From assembly GCF_004210375.1 (NCBI RefSeq), contig NC_134831.1, forward strand, positions 42,876,035 to 42,940,034: a stretch of 64,000 nt of DNA, read 5' to 3'. How positions within the stretch are numbered: position 1 is the first letter of the stretch; the number at the start of each line of letters is the position of its first letter. The notes beneath the pieces were generated by a model, which saw nothing but the letters and a program-made list of their open reading frames with translations, was not told the origin of the DNA and did not search any database. Both the position numbers and the translations under genes were made by a program. This DNA comes from Tachypleus tridentatus (taxonomy: Eukaryota; Arthropoda; Merostomata; Xiphosura; Limulidae). This document shows positions 1 to 10,590 of the stretch, in pieces.

Positions 1-265
1 TTTTGGAATTTCGCACAAAGCTACTCGAGGGCTATCTGTGCTAGCCGTCCCTAATTTAGCAGTGTAAGACTAGAGGGAAGGTAGCTAGTGATCACCACCC
101 ACCGCCAACTCTTGGGCTACTCTTTTACCAACGAATAGTGGGATTGTCCGTCACATTATACGCCCCCACGGTTGGGAGGGCGAGTATGTTTAACGCAACG
201 CGAGCCCGAACCCACGACTCTCGGATTACTAGTCACACGTCTTACGCGTTTGGCCATGCCAGGCC
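1..265 (-). repeat. SINE-A copy, cut by window start
   Basis: tRNA-derived SINE read on the minus strand. Its tRNA-like head ends at 265 (GGCCTGGCATGGCC when reverse-complemented), and its central domain lies at about 1-130. The 3' tail lies outside the window. Pol III A-box-like (TGGCCAAacGCGT) and B-box-like elements are visible in the head. The same SINE, in the same orientation, precedes unit 2 (24082-24282), so this insertion is shared by units 1 and 2. Unit 3 lacks it at 38786. Confidence 0.9.
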
Positions 266-1426
266 AGTTGGAATAATGATACAAATAATTAACTCTTGCC
301 TCTATTCTTTCAGATTCACGAACCGCAATTTCTTTACTTGGTTGGCGTATGCATTATTCCGTTACTAATGGCGGGCATTGGGTAGCTAATCTACTTCATT
401 TATAAGATATCACGAAAGTTTCAACCCAGTTACAAATGAAATAAATAAAATGCCAAATCAAATACTCTATCGAGTATCAAACAATCTTATAATTTGTTTT
501 TATCACTACTAGAAAACATTTCAACATTAAATGATTGTTTTTAGTAGTATATATTTGTGTATTACTATAAGTATAAAACATAATGTGGTTCTTTTTATTT
601 TTATATTTCGTACTTTGTTAAAGACGTGACCGAGCATAAACAGGTAGCTTATTATATACTTAACCACAGATGTACCTACAGCAGTTTCATTTTAGTGTCG
701 AATGTCCCCGACGTTAAACAAACTACTTTTTAACATGTGAAGTCTATCAGTCAGAGTACCCCTCGTCCAGCAGGTTTTCATCTTCATGTATGCCAATTAT
801 CTCTTCTGCAAGCAGCAATACTTTAATTAATGCTAACAAGAAAGACAAGGATGCTCCGAACGACGTTGATATTACGATTCCGTAGCGACCCAAACAAAAA
901 AAGACTGCTTCGTGCGAGATTCAATATACGCTCGTTAAGACTAGAGACATATTAACCACGACAGATATCAACATCACGTTCAGCAAGAGGACCCAAACAA
1001 GATTCACAATAGAAGGACTCATTGAGACAGATAGAATTTGTCACTTAGTGTTGTGTACACGATCTGCCTATCTTTATCCTCCTAGTTCCTTAGATCGATC
1101 TTTTAATCGATTGTAGACTTAACATTTGTGTTTTATCGTTGTTTATTTTTTGTGTTTTTTGTGAAATATTTTACTCACACTGATTATTTCTCCAGCAACT
1201 TCAAGGCACGGTTAGGGTAGATTTTTCGGCGCCGTGATCCTGAAAAAGGTTTTCTCGGGTTACTCCCGTTTCCATTCATAGCAAATTCTAAGGTTTTTAA
1301 CGTTAACCTCTCGCGGACATCCATTGGACCTTGGTCACCAGATTGCATTACAAACTCATAAACTTTAAATCTTGTCGATTTAGCTATTAATAATCAATCA
1401 CTAGCCTAGATAAATTTTACATCACG
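266..1426. other. Unit spacer, no gene seen
   Basis: AT-rich sequence with no supported coding region. It is homologous to 24283-24832 (unit 2, first half only) and 38788-39980 (unit 3). The short open frames here are not kept between units. Confidence 0.6.
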
Positions 1427-1436
1427 CGTATGACGA

Positions 1437-1723
1437 TTATTATTATTGTTTGTTTATTTTTGGAATTTCGCACAAAGCTACTCGAGGGCTATCTGTGCTA
1501 GCCGTCCCTAATTTAGCAGTGTAAGACTAGAGGGAAGGTAGCTAGTGATCACCACCCACCGCCAACTCTTGGGCTACTCTTTTACCAACGAATAGTGGGA
1601 TTGACCGTTACATTATACACCCCCACGGCTGGAAGGGCGAGCATGTTTAGCGCGACGCGGGCGCGAACCCGCTACCCTCGGATTACGAGTCGCACGCCTT
1701 ACGCGCTTGGCCATGCCAGGCCA
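1437..1723 (-). repeat. SINE-A, with target-site duplication
   Basis: Full-length minus-strand SINE. The reverse-complemented tail is an A-rich (CAAA/TAA) run at 1437-1456, the central domain follows, and the tRNA-like head ends at 1723. It is flanked by the direct repeat CGTATGACGA at 1427-1436 and 1724-1733, the expected short target duplication of LINE-mobilised SINEs. Unit 3 has no SINE at the matching point (about 39970). Confidence 0.93.
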
Positions 1724-1733
1724 CGTATGACGA

Positions 1734-2525
1734 AGAGAAGGTCTCTTATGAGCGCCCTCGATTGCTTTACATCTCTTCTTGAGATGCAAAGTGTTAAATC
1801 GAAATAACTGCCACGAATATCATTTTTTTTTTCGTGTGTGTGATTCATTTCATTTTGATTTTTGGTTTCCTGCTCGAGTCACCGAGCGTAGAGGGCTGCA
1901 TAAAAATACCGCCCCGGCAAAGGATTCGAGTACTGGACGTGGCGACAGTTGCGCCCGGGTTGTCTTGGGCGATGAACGTGGATACTTGAAGCGGCATGAG
2001 GTTTCGCGGTAGACCTTCGACGATTACCTGGCATATCGGAGAGGTAATGGTGTGACTAGTCTTGGCATTTGAAACAGCATGATAACAGAGAGAAAAGATT
2101 TGTTGATTGAGACTACAAATAAATAACGGGTGCAGTTGGACTTCTGATAGTGCGGCGGGTTTGGACATTAGTGAACCGCGTTCGAATCCATGCGATAACA
2201 TAATATAATTTTAAAACATTAAGCTATAAAGTGTCTTATAAGAGTGACAGTCAATCTTTAATTTTGTGAGTGGAGAGAGGTAAAATGATACTTACACGTT
2301 GTCAGTAGCTAATAGTATAATCGGTGGGTACAGCTTTCATCGGTTCCCATAAACACAAACAAAAACCGTTATATCAAAACAAATTTCTCTTCTTCTGAGG
2401 CCTTTCCATATTAAGTTTATACGTTTGTCTCACGTTTTACGATTATCTTTAAGTAATAAGGTGAAATTGAACACAAAGTGTTTTACCTGTGCTGTTAAAC
2501 TAGCTTAATTTTGAAACCAAATGTT
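1734..2525. other. Unit spacer, no gene seen
   Basis: Homologous to about 39980-40770 in unit 3. A 118-codon minus-strand open frame at 1845-2201 has a shorter, diverged counterpart (97 codons) at 40127-40420. They share only their starts and show no recognisable domain, so no gene is claimed. Confidence 0.5.
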
Positions 2526-2529
2526 TTCA

Positions 2530-2764
2530 GATGTCCTCCCAGTGGAGAAGCAGCTTGGTTACGCACTTACAATGCCGAATCCTCGTCACAACAAACATGC
2601 TTGCCCTTTCAGCCATGGAGGCGTTATACAGTCACTGTCAATTCCTCTGTTCGTTAATAAAACTGAAGACTAAGAGTTGGCGGTGAGTGGTGATGAATAG
2701 CTGCCTTCCCTTTATTCTTACATTGCTAAATTACGGAAGGCTAGTGCAAACATCCTTCGTGTAG
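2530..2764 (+). repeat. Degenerate SINE-A, 5' part, split by PLE-1
   Basis: Diverged SINE-A with weak head similarity and a clear central domain (TTGGCGGTGAGTGGTGATGA, then CTGCCTTCCC). It is interrupted after CATCCTTCGTGTAG by PLE-1. Its tail resumes at 4301 and runs to about 4345. The uninterrupted paralogue is at about 40780-41022. Confidence 0.8.
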
Positions 2765-3025
2765 AGAAATATATATGCAAAAACGGCTCGTTTGGGTTGA
2801 CAAAATATTTTACATGGAAAAGCGAACAAACGTTTCGACCTTCTTCGGTCATCGTCAGGTTCACAAAGAAAGAGGTAACTGACCGGAAGCTGACCACATG
2901 TTTGGAAGGGGTTGTGTAACTGAGTGTCGGAATGTAGAGGGCGGTGTTAGATGTTTGAATATATAATTTTATTTATTTTATTATATTAATATAGGTATAA
3001 AGGCGTTTCTTTGTATTCCTTTATT
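2765..3025. repeat. PLE-1 left inverted terminal repeat
   Basis: Reverse complement of about 4012-4277 with few mismatches. It includes the conserved CGACCTTCTTCGGTCATC segment and the outer edge ATATGCAAAAACGGCTC. The right end extends about 25 bases further (tail containing AAGTGGGTTTTCTCG). Confidence 0.88.
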
Positions 3026-3044
3026 TATACAAACAAATGGCCTA

Positions 3045-4049
3045 AGCAGGGGCAACCCAGTATCACCAGTTCTAGCCAGTATTTTTATGACACAAGTTGA
3101 AACACAAGCAATTAACACATCATTACTTCAACCACTATACTGGTACAGATATGTAGATGACACGGTTGCGGGATTCAAATCTCCAGAACACATACTTAAT
3201 TTTTTCAATCACATTAACTCTATACATCCCAACATTAACTTCACATGTGAACAGGAAGAAAGAAATCAAATATCATTTCTTAATCTCAAAATTACAAGAA
3301 CCGACACATAATTCAAAACAGATATCCACCGAAAAATCACCCATACTGGACTAAATATTCGTTGGGACTCAGCACATGAAACAAAACAAAAACTCAACAT
3401 ACTAAGAAACCAAATAAACTCAGCCATAAAACAATGCTCACCAGATAAAATTAACGATGAATTAGACAAAATAAAACAATACTTCATCAACATCAATAAG
3501 TTTCCTCCACAAACCGTAAAAAACATTATACGCACACACCTAGACAGAAAGCAAAATCAACCAACAAAAGTAAATATATCTCACGAATCAAAAAATCACG
3601 AAACCATATACTGCTGCATACCATATATTCCTAACATCAGCAGACAAATAACCAACATTTGGCAAAAACTTGTAAAGAAATATGACATTCCAGTTAATAC
3701 CAAATTTATTCAAAAACCAAACACAAAACTCAGGTCTATACTATGTAAAAAGTACACTGACAAACACAACACCATCATTATTTATAAAATACAATGTGAT
3801 AACTGCCACGACTCCTATATTGGAGAAACAAGTAGAATAATGGAAACCAGATTCAAAGAACATAAAAAGTCACCTTCACACGTTTTCGAACACTACAAGT
3901 CAAATAAACACAACATAACCATAGAAAACACTCAAATAATAAATAAAGAAACAAACATAAACAAACGCAAAATTAAAGAAGCCTTACTTATACAACAACT
4001 TAAACACAAAATAAACCAATATAAAGGAACGCCTTTATACCTATATTAA
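3045..4049 (+). pseudogene. PLE-1 RT C-terminal half plus GIY-YIG endonuclease (one stop)
   Basis: A single frame of about 335 codons broken by one TAA at 3309-3311. In order it shows the RT motif GNPVSPVLASIF (from about 3051), the catalytic motif YRYVDDTVAGF (about 3150), the post-RT segment CEQEERNQISFLNLKI, a basic linker, and the endonuclease motif YKIQCDNC..YIGETSR (about 3785-3835) followed by RFKEHKKSPSHVFEH. It ends at PLYLY, TAA at 4047-4049. The N-terminal RT motifs are missing, so the copy cannot be autonomous. The frame is well kept for a dead copy, which fits a recent insertion. Confidence 0.9.
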
Positions 4050-4277
4050 TATAATAAAATAAATAAAATTATATATTCAAACATCTAACACCGCCCTCTA
4101 CATTTCGACACTCAGTTACACAACCCCTTCCAAACATGTGGTCAGCTTCCGGTCAGTTACCTCTTTCTTTGTGAACCTGACCATGACCGAAGAAGGTCGA
4201 AACGTTGTTCGCTCTTCCATGTAAAATATTTTCTCAACCCAAATGAGCCGTTTTTGCATATATAATATTTCTCTACA
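4012..4277. repeat. PLE-1 right inverted terminal repeat
   Basis: Partner of 2765-3025. It begins inside the last codons of the endonuclease frame and carries the motif CTGACCATGACC..GGTCGAAACG (about 4177-4206), which recurs in the other PLE ends of the window. Confidence 0.88.
4176..4206 (+). ncRNA. Hammerhead-ribozyme-like motif in PLE end (candidate)
   Basis: The order CTGAnnA, a short hairpin (GACC-loop-GGTC), then GAAA resembles a minimal hammerhead core. PLEs are known to carry hammerhead motifs in their terminal repeats. PLE-2 (6149-6174), PLE-3 (25824-25849) and the unit 3 PLE (about 43121-43142) have the better form CTGACGA. One unpaired T between core and stem II, and no clear stem I/III, make the fold uncertain. 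Confidence 0.3.
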
Positions 4278-4536
4278 AGTGGGTTTTCTCGACATTACTG
4301 ATCCTTCGTGTAGCTTTTGCGCGAAATTCAAAACAAAAAACTGCCTGATGAGTTGTTGGTTGGTAATAACCCGCCATCTGTAATTAAAAATATACAAGAA
4401 AGAGTACATACAATCCTAAAATTCGTTGTTCAATTGCCTACAGTGAACGTAGGAGAGAACCAATGCGGTTTTGTTATTTGTTATAAAATAAATAAGGACA
4501 ATCATTTTAGAGAAATCCTATTTTCCTTTGCAAGTT

Positions 4537-4803
4537 GGGCCTGGTATGGCCAAGTGCGAAAGGCGTGCGACTCGTAATCCTAGGGTCGCGAGTTCGCGCC
4601 CGCGTCGCGCAAAACATGCTCGCCCTCCCAGCCGTGGGGGCGTATAATGTTACGGTCAATCCCACTATTCGTTGGTAAAAGAGTTGGCGGTGGGTGGTGA
4701 TGACTAGCTGCCTTCCCTCTAGTCTTACACTGCTAAATTAGGGACGGCTAGCGCAGATAGCCCTCGAATAGCTTTGTGCGAAATTTCAAAACAAACAAAC
4801 AAA
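4537..4803 (+). repeat. SINE-A, with target-site duplication
   Basis: Full-length + strand copy with tRNA-like head (GGCCTGGTATGGCCAAG, B box AGTTCGCGCCC), central domain (TTGGCGGTGGGTGGTGATGA) and tail (CAAA)n to 4803. The direct repeat CCTTTGCAAG lies at 4525-4534 and 4804-4813. Unit 3 has the empty site (about 41210-41220). Confidence 0.93.
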
Positions 4804-4813
4804 CCTTTGCAAG

Positions 4814-5186
4814 AATAAACTAAAGAATTGTTATATTAAAATCGTGCATTTAATGTTTTACGTAGAAAACGAAATAGTAAATACAAAGGGTGAATAATTG
4901 GGTTAAATTATTAATTTAATTGTGTTGCTATGGAGATAAGGTCATGTAGCTGTATTATTAAATGTAGAAACACATCTCTCTGTAAGGTAAATGATGTTAC
5001 ATACGATATTGTTTTGTATATTCCTCGAAAAGAAAATAATTATGTATACATATATAACTTGTAGATTTAAAGTTAGTTTGAAAGAAACTTTATATTCAAT
5101 ATGCGTTGTTTTCTTAAGGTTGGTATTGAATTCAGGTTTTTGGCGCATTGACCACCATCTTTAGCAAGTCCTGAAATTTATCGATA
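4814..5186. other. Unit spacer, nothing recognised
   Basis: AT-rich, homologous to about 41219-41600 in unit 3. No coding or RNA signal seen. Confidence 0.5.
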
Positions 5187-5293
5187 ATGCCTACATGGCT
5201 GAAAAGCGGAGCAAGTTTGGTGAAACGAGGTTTGGAACCCACAACCCTGAGATTAGGAGTTGAGCGTCTCAACCATTTGGCCATCTCGGACCA
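5187..5293 (-). repeat. SINE-A head fragment
   Basis: Minus-strand remnant covering only the tRNA-like part; its core is lost by deletion. The fuller paralogue is at 41625-41887 in unit 3, so the insertion predates the duplication. Confidence 0.7.
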
Positions 5294-5309
5294 ATATAGA
5301 TTTAATGTG

Positions 5310-6255
5310 AATTATTTATATATGTTAAAACGGATGGTGTGGGTTGAGAAAATTCTATGTGGGGAAGCAAAGAACGTTTCGACCTTCTTTGGACATCGTC
5401 AGATTCACAAAAAAAGAGAGAGGAAACTAACCGATAGTTAACAACATATTTGAAAGAGGTTGTGTATTTACAAACAAGTGGCCTAATCTTGAGCAATCCA
5501 GTATCACCAGTTTTAGCCAATATTTTTATGACACAAGTTGAAACACAAGCAAAATCAACCAACAAATGTAAATATACCCCACGAATTAAACAATCACAAA
5601 ACCGTATACCATATATTCCCAATATCATCAGAAGAATAACCAACATTTGGCAGAAATTAGTAACAAAATATCACATTCCACTAGATACTAAATTTATTCA
5701 TAAACCCGGCACAAAACTAAGGTTTATATTATGTAAAACTAACACTGACAAACACCACACTAACATTATTTATAAAATACAATATCATAACTGCCCAGAC
5801 TTCTATATTGGAGAAACAAGTAAAAAATGGAAACCAGATTCAAAGAACACAGAAAGTCACCTTCACACGTTTTCGAACACTGCAAATCAAATAAACACAA
5901 TATAACCATAAAAAATACCCAAATACCAAATAAAGAAACAAACATAAACAATCGAAAAATTAGAGAAACGTTACTTTTACAACAACTCAAGCCAAAAATA
6001 AACCAACACAAAGTGACACCTTTACACCTATATTGATAAATATAATCAAACATCAAGGCACGCCCTGTACATTTCTACACCCAATTATACAACCATCTTA
6101 AACATGTGGTCAGGTACAGATCAGTTACCTCTTTCTTTATTTATGAATCTGACGATGACCGAAGAAGGTCGAAACATTGTTCGCTCCTCTACATAGAATT
6201 TTCTCAACTTATGCCACCCGTTTTTTACATATATATTTTTCACAACAAGTGGGTT
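5310..6255 (+). mobile_element. Penelope-like element PLE-2, internally deleted
   Basis: Left end (5320-5440) is an inverted terminal copy like that of PLE-1. A fragment with NPVSPVLANIFMTQVETQ (5490-5545) then jumps directly into the linker, so the YVDD catalytic block is deleted. The endonuclease part follows (about 5760-6036) with YKIQYHNCPDFYIGETSKK in the wrong relative frame. The right end carries CTGACGATGACCGAAGAAGG (6149-6168) and ends near GGGTTTTCTCGTCATC. The orthologous copy in unit 3 is 41925-43235, so this insertion predates the duplication. Confidence 0.88.
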
Positions 6256-8274
6256 TTCTCGTCATCAAAGAATATGAATTATTGTTTTGTATATGATAGA
6301 AAAGTTATTTTCCAACAAACTCATTACATATACAAATGCTTACATGATTCCTGTCTTGTTTATGTCAATAACTGTAAAACAGTAAAAGGAGATTACACTT
6401 ACATAAATGTCTGAAGCTATCTGTTCCAAAACACAAGGTTCTACATTCTTATACCTATGAATCTAAATTTATTGAGTTTTGCGAATGCACACAAATAGAA
6501 CAGTTGTCACACAAGAATAGAAATAACTTGATAAAAGTTATTTCCCTCTCTGTGAAGACATAGCGTTTCTTAGTTTTCATATATCATATTTACTGTGACG
6601 GTTAAAATAACTCTTTTTGTACAAAATATTTTTTTTGAAAAAGAAAAAACAATATTGGACTCTGTAAGTAACTATTTTTGTTATATTTTTAGCGGTAGTA
6701 GAAAGTAATTCAGAACAGTTACAGTATAAACATTATAAATTTGATTCTTTAATCTTGTTTCATAGTGACTTTTACTTTATTAATTACACGAAGATAAAAG
6801 TTTCTACTGTTTACAATGGCTTAATATATTTCTGATTTACTTTTGTTAGATACCACTCTCCTAATTTCAGTTTTATATATGCTGGTTTTCTATTTATTCT
6901 AAACCTCTGATTCACTAAATACTTACACGTACTAAAGAAAGCCAGAAGTATCATGTATTGCACGTTTCTTATCATTCGATATAATGTCAGGATCACGAAA
7001 TCTTCGTTCTCAAATGTAGTTCTGACAAAATTATGTGAAACAAACGAGGTAATCTTTACACAACTTATCTAAACAAAAGTATCCTCAGATTCTCTAAAGA
7101 TATGTGAATTAGCGTTTCATGTTGTTTCTAGATTAGATGAGCTCCCTAAATACGCCGCTATATAAGAAATTCCTCTTCCATGGAGAACATTGAAAGCTAT
7201 AGTATTCGAAATAATGTTCTGCAATTCTACAACCTTTAACAATCATGACATACAGTTAGTACAGTTATTCTACAACAAAAGAATAAAGAAAATTTTATTA
7301 TAGAATACTTAAATTGAAGTCTGAAGTCGATAAGGTTTCTTATATTATTGAAACTGAGTGATATTGGGAATACAATAGCTTTTTGTGAGTTTTAAAAAAA
7401 TTCTTACTTTTTATATTATTTGTTTTTGGCGTCAACTTAATTAATCCTTTCATATGTCTAATTATATAACACTGATTTATTGATTACAGCGGGTAACAAA
7501 TTTTTTACTTTTTCTTGTTCCTGGGCAGTAAGTGTTATTTCCAAATTGCTTATGCCTAAGTAAATGGTAAATTCCTATTTTTCTCTTCAATTTTTGCTTT
7601 TGTGATCTGAGAGCGTATAAAAAAAACATGATGGGAGACAATATTTGGAGGCTGATACGTAAAAGTGATTTGCATTACAGTCGCAAATCTCGAAAAACTA
7701 CGGACTTTTAAACATTTTGTTCGTTTTTGTGTAACTTTAGTGTAAGTACATGTAAATCTTGATTCATATGTTGTTTTATTCATACCATATGTAAATGAAA
7801 ATGTGTGTAATTTGCCCATTTTTACAAAGAAAATAGGTTAATTTTTTAGCTTTCATTATCTAGGTCACAAAACGAAAGTTTTAAGATAATAATGGCCATT
7901 TTCTGTACTTTCTGAACACAAGCAATTAAGAAATAGCACATACTGTACAAGAATAAAATTTGTGTTACACATTGTTATTTGGAATTAAGCACAAAGCTAC
8001 ACAATGGGCTATATGTGCTCTTCCTACCATGAGTATCGAAACCCGGTTACTAGCACTGTGAATTCTTAGTCATACCGCTATGCCAATGGAGGGTCTATAA
8101 TACTAAAGTTTTTCTTTAAGTAATAACCAAAGAATTAAGACCAAATAAGCAAAACACGTTTGTGTGATGAGGAAAATGCTCTTTAACATAGATGTGCATA
8201 ACTAAGGATAACTATTTTCTTAATTTCGTTAAAACTATAAAGTACTTGTTTTATTCGTATAGAAAATTAGCAAA
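6256..8274. other. Spacer upstream of transporter copy A
   Basis: Homologous to 25936-28082 (unit 2), 43236-44545 (unit 3) and 55150-56925 (unit 4, from the 6837 position). Only repeats are recognised. The short frame at 6272-6414 is partly kept in three units but lacks any domain. Confidence 0.6.
7975..8092 (-). repeat. SINE-B (short tRNA-derived SINE)
   Basis: A second SINE family on the minus strand. Its head contains a B box (ACCGGGTTTCGATAC reverse-complemented) and its end is GTAGCTTTGTGCTTAATTCC. It shares only the final dozen bases with SINE-A. Orthologous copies are at 27775-27893 (unit 2) and about 56618-56735 (unit 4), all about 190-240 bases before the transporter start. Confidence 0.75.
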
Positions 8275-8417
8275 ATGGAAGTTCGACCCTTGGAGTCAGA
8301 AACGAGCTGAATTTTCTATGCATTTATCTCTACATGTTCATTGTATTACTTTGGAGGCAAACTAAGTTGTATCATTTTACGTCGCTGGTGAATTATTATT
8401 AGTTCTTGTATTTTTTG

Positions 8418-9762
8418 GTAAGATGTATGTTTGTATTTATATGTAGTAATAATAAAAGCTAATAAAACAATGACAACTGGTCTGTTTAATTTACGGATGT
8501 AAATAGTTATAATATACAATCACAATACACCTGTAATTAACAAAAGTCAGTAAAGTTTGTATTAATATAGAGACGTCGTTTGAATTTTCTTTGAAAGAAA
8601 ACACATTTTTACTGAAATAGAGTGTTTATTATAAGCTATACGCTCTTCTCTATTCAGTTTATGTACATTGTGTGAAAGAAAATTCTACTTTTATTTTGAT
8701 ATGGTTTTGTTTACAGTTTATTTGAAGATCCTTTTATCTTTTTGTTCTTCTATGTAGTTTAGTCGTATTCAAATGATTACTCACGTTTTGTCAAGTGCAT
8801 ATTCAATTTCAATATGCACATATTATCAAATTAACACGATTTATTAATTCATTAAAATAATTAATAGCACTGATATTATGCTTTATTGCTAGTATAGGAC
8901 ATGCATTATTTGTTAACTGAAATTTGGATTATTTATACATTTCGTATCCAAGCTCAATGAACGTTTTCTCTCCAATTTCTTATTTTCTCGAAATTTAAGA
9001 AATTCAGTGAATATTGAGTTTACTTAATGTGGAGTTAGAAAAGTTATTTACTGATAGAAGTGAGAATTATTGTTGTTGTTTTTTTTTAATTAAATTTTTA
9101 GATCAATTATTACGTTCATAAGTTAATCCTACATTCGTTTCAGACCTTATGTTGAAAATTTAAAGTATTTGAAAATAGGCTTGAAAATTAATGTGGGTAT
9201 AGTAAACGTTAATTTAATAAACATATAACTTGTTATCATTACATAAATTAAAATTAGCATTATCTCTCAAAGAGTACTAATAAACCGACTTAATAACAAA
9301 ACACGTTACTATAGTGGATTGCTAATCATATAATATTTGCTCAACTCTTAAGATGAAAACACGATGCAAGACAGGAAATCTATTGAGAGTATAGAAATTA
9401 ACAACATAGAATGAAGTACTGTAAGAAAAAAACACAAATGAAATACCTGTTTGTAGTGATGAAAATTTTACCACAAAAAGAAAAAGAAAGATGACGATGG
9501 TATATATGAATATGAAATATGAGATGTACTGTAGAGATAAAGGAATAGAGAGAAATCTAAAATAATGATACTGTAATGGTGGATGAAATATCAAAGTGAT
9601 AAAATGGAGTAGGAGTGATGGTAATCATTTTTTTAGATCTTAAAGACAGCTCTACATATAATGTATACTTTTTGTTAATGAGAATATCATGTGTGGGTAA
9701 TTCTCGTAGTTCTCGTACTAGCGTATTTATTCAAGTCAAATAAAAATCATTTTGTCTGTTAG
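8418..9762. other. Intron 1 of copy A
   Basis: Starts GTAAGATG and ends TCTGTTAG. AT-rich, parallel to 28342-29961 in copy B. No embedded gene or recognised repeat. Confidence 0.7.
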
Positions 9763-10477
9763 TTTTGGGATAGCATTAACGTACTGGAGTACACAACACA
9801 GCCTCGTAACAACCATAACAACTTATGGAGTGATTGATAGTTTGGGACTTGTCTGTTGTTTTGGCCACCCCGTGGTCACTGCTGTCGAGGTGAGCACAAT
9901 TAGAAATTAGAAAATATCTCAATTAGAAATATTTAAAAAACAGATAATTTCACATTCCATTTGGTTAAAAAATATCATTTAACTATTTTATTTTTATAAA
10001 TATAAAGCACCATACACGTAAGTATACATATTTAGATATCCATGTTAACGTCCACAGGTAACCTACAATAGTAATACACGATAAGTTAAGTCTTCGATTT
10101 TTTTTTTTTAATTCTTGAATTCACCATACTTGTATAAATTATTATGAGAAGGGTATCGGTAATTATTCCGCTGGAAATCTAAACTCTGTATGTGTAACGC
10201 CACGTCACGAATGGGTTGAAAGGAGGCCATGATGGGGATGCCGTGAAAATTTATAACAGTGTAAATGTAATCTTATAAATTAATAAATCAGGAATTATTT
10301 TTTCAATTTTTTTATGTATGCATTTTATTTCTTACTTTAAGTACATAGACTAACAACAATATTAAGTTATAATTTTGTTGCTAAGCAACATGATTAAAAA
10401 AAAAAAAACATTTTGAAGTTACCAACTTGCTTTTTCTACATATTAGTTGTCAATTTAATTGACGTTTACCTCTCACT

Positions 10478-10590
10478 GGCAGAACACTATGTCTGCGGAC
10501 TTTCAAGATGAAAAAAGGTTTCGATACCCTTTGTTGGCTGAGTACAAATAGCCAATTGTGTAGATTAGTGCTTAATACAAAACAACAAAA
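10478..10590 (+). repeat. SINE-B in intron 2 of copy A
   Basis: Plus-strand short SINE. Its head includes CACTGGCAGAACACTATGTC and a B-box-like GGTTTCGATACCC, and it ends with GTGCTTAATAC and an A-rich tail. Also present in copy B (about 30928-31058), so it predates the duplication. Confidence 0.65.

Larger units (their letters stand above)
2765..4300 (+). mobile_element. Penelope-like element PLE-1
   Basis: Retroelement of the Penelope order, which carries a reverse transcriptase (RT) joined to a GIY-YIG endonuclease. It is flanked by the 13-bp target duplication ATCCTTCGTGTAG (2752-2764 and 4301-4313), and unit 3 keeps the unoccupied site (40982-40994). At about 1.5 kb it lacks the N-terminal half of the RT. 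The left end is an inverted copy of the right end (about 260 bp), a terminal-repeat arrangement known for Penelope elements. Inserted into an older SINE after units 1 and 3 separated. Confidence 0.92.

Noticed and set aside
138..368. Open frames starting MGLSVTLYAPT / MGLTVTLYTPT (138, 1595, 13539)
   Set aside because: They run through the SINE-A head on its antisense strand; recurrence reflects the repeat, not a gene family.
1845..2201. 118-codon minus-strand frame, partner at 40127-40420
   Set aside because: Sequence diverges and frames shift between the two units, with no splice or domain evidence.
6272..6414. Conserved short frame after PLE-2 (NYCFVYDRKVIFQQTHYIYK), also near 25946 and 43230
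   Set aside because: Conservation is that of the whole unit. The unit 2 version is frameshifted after about 35 codons, and no start context or domain is seen.
7181..7260. Pieces near 7180-7260 with dyad-like runs, considered as a promoter element
   Set aside because: Conserved only as part of the duplicated spacer, with no recognisable core promoter arrangement.
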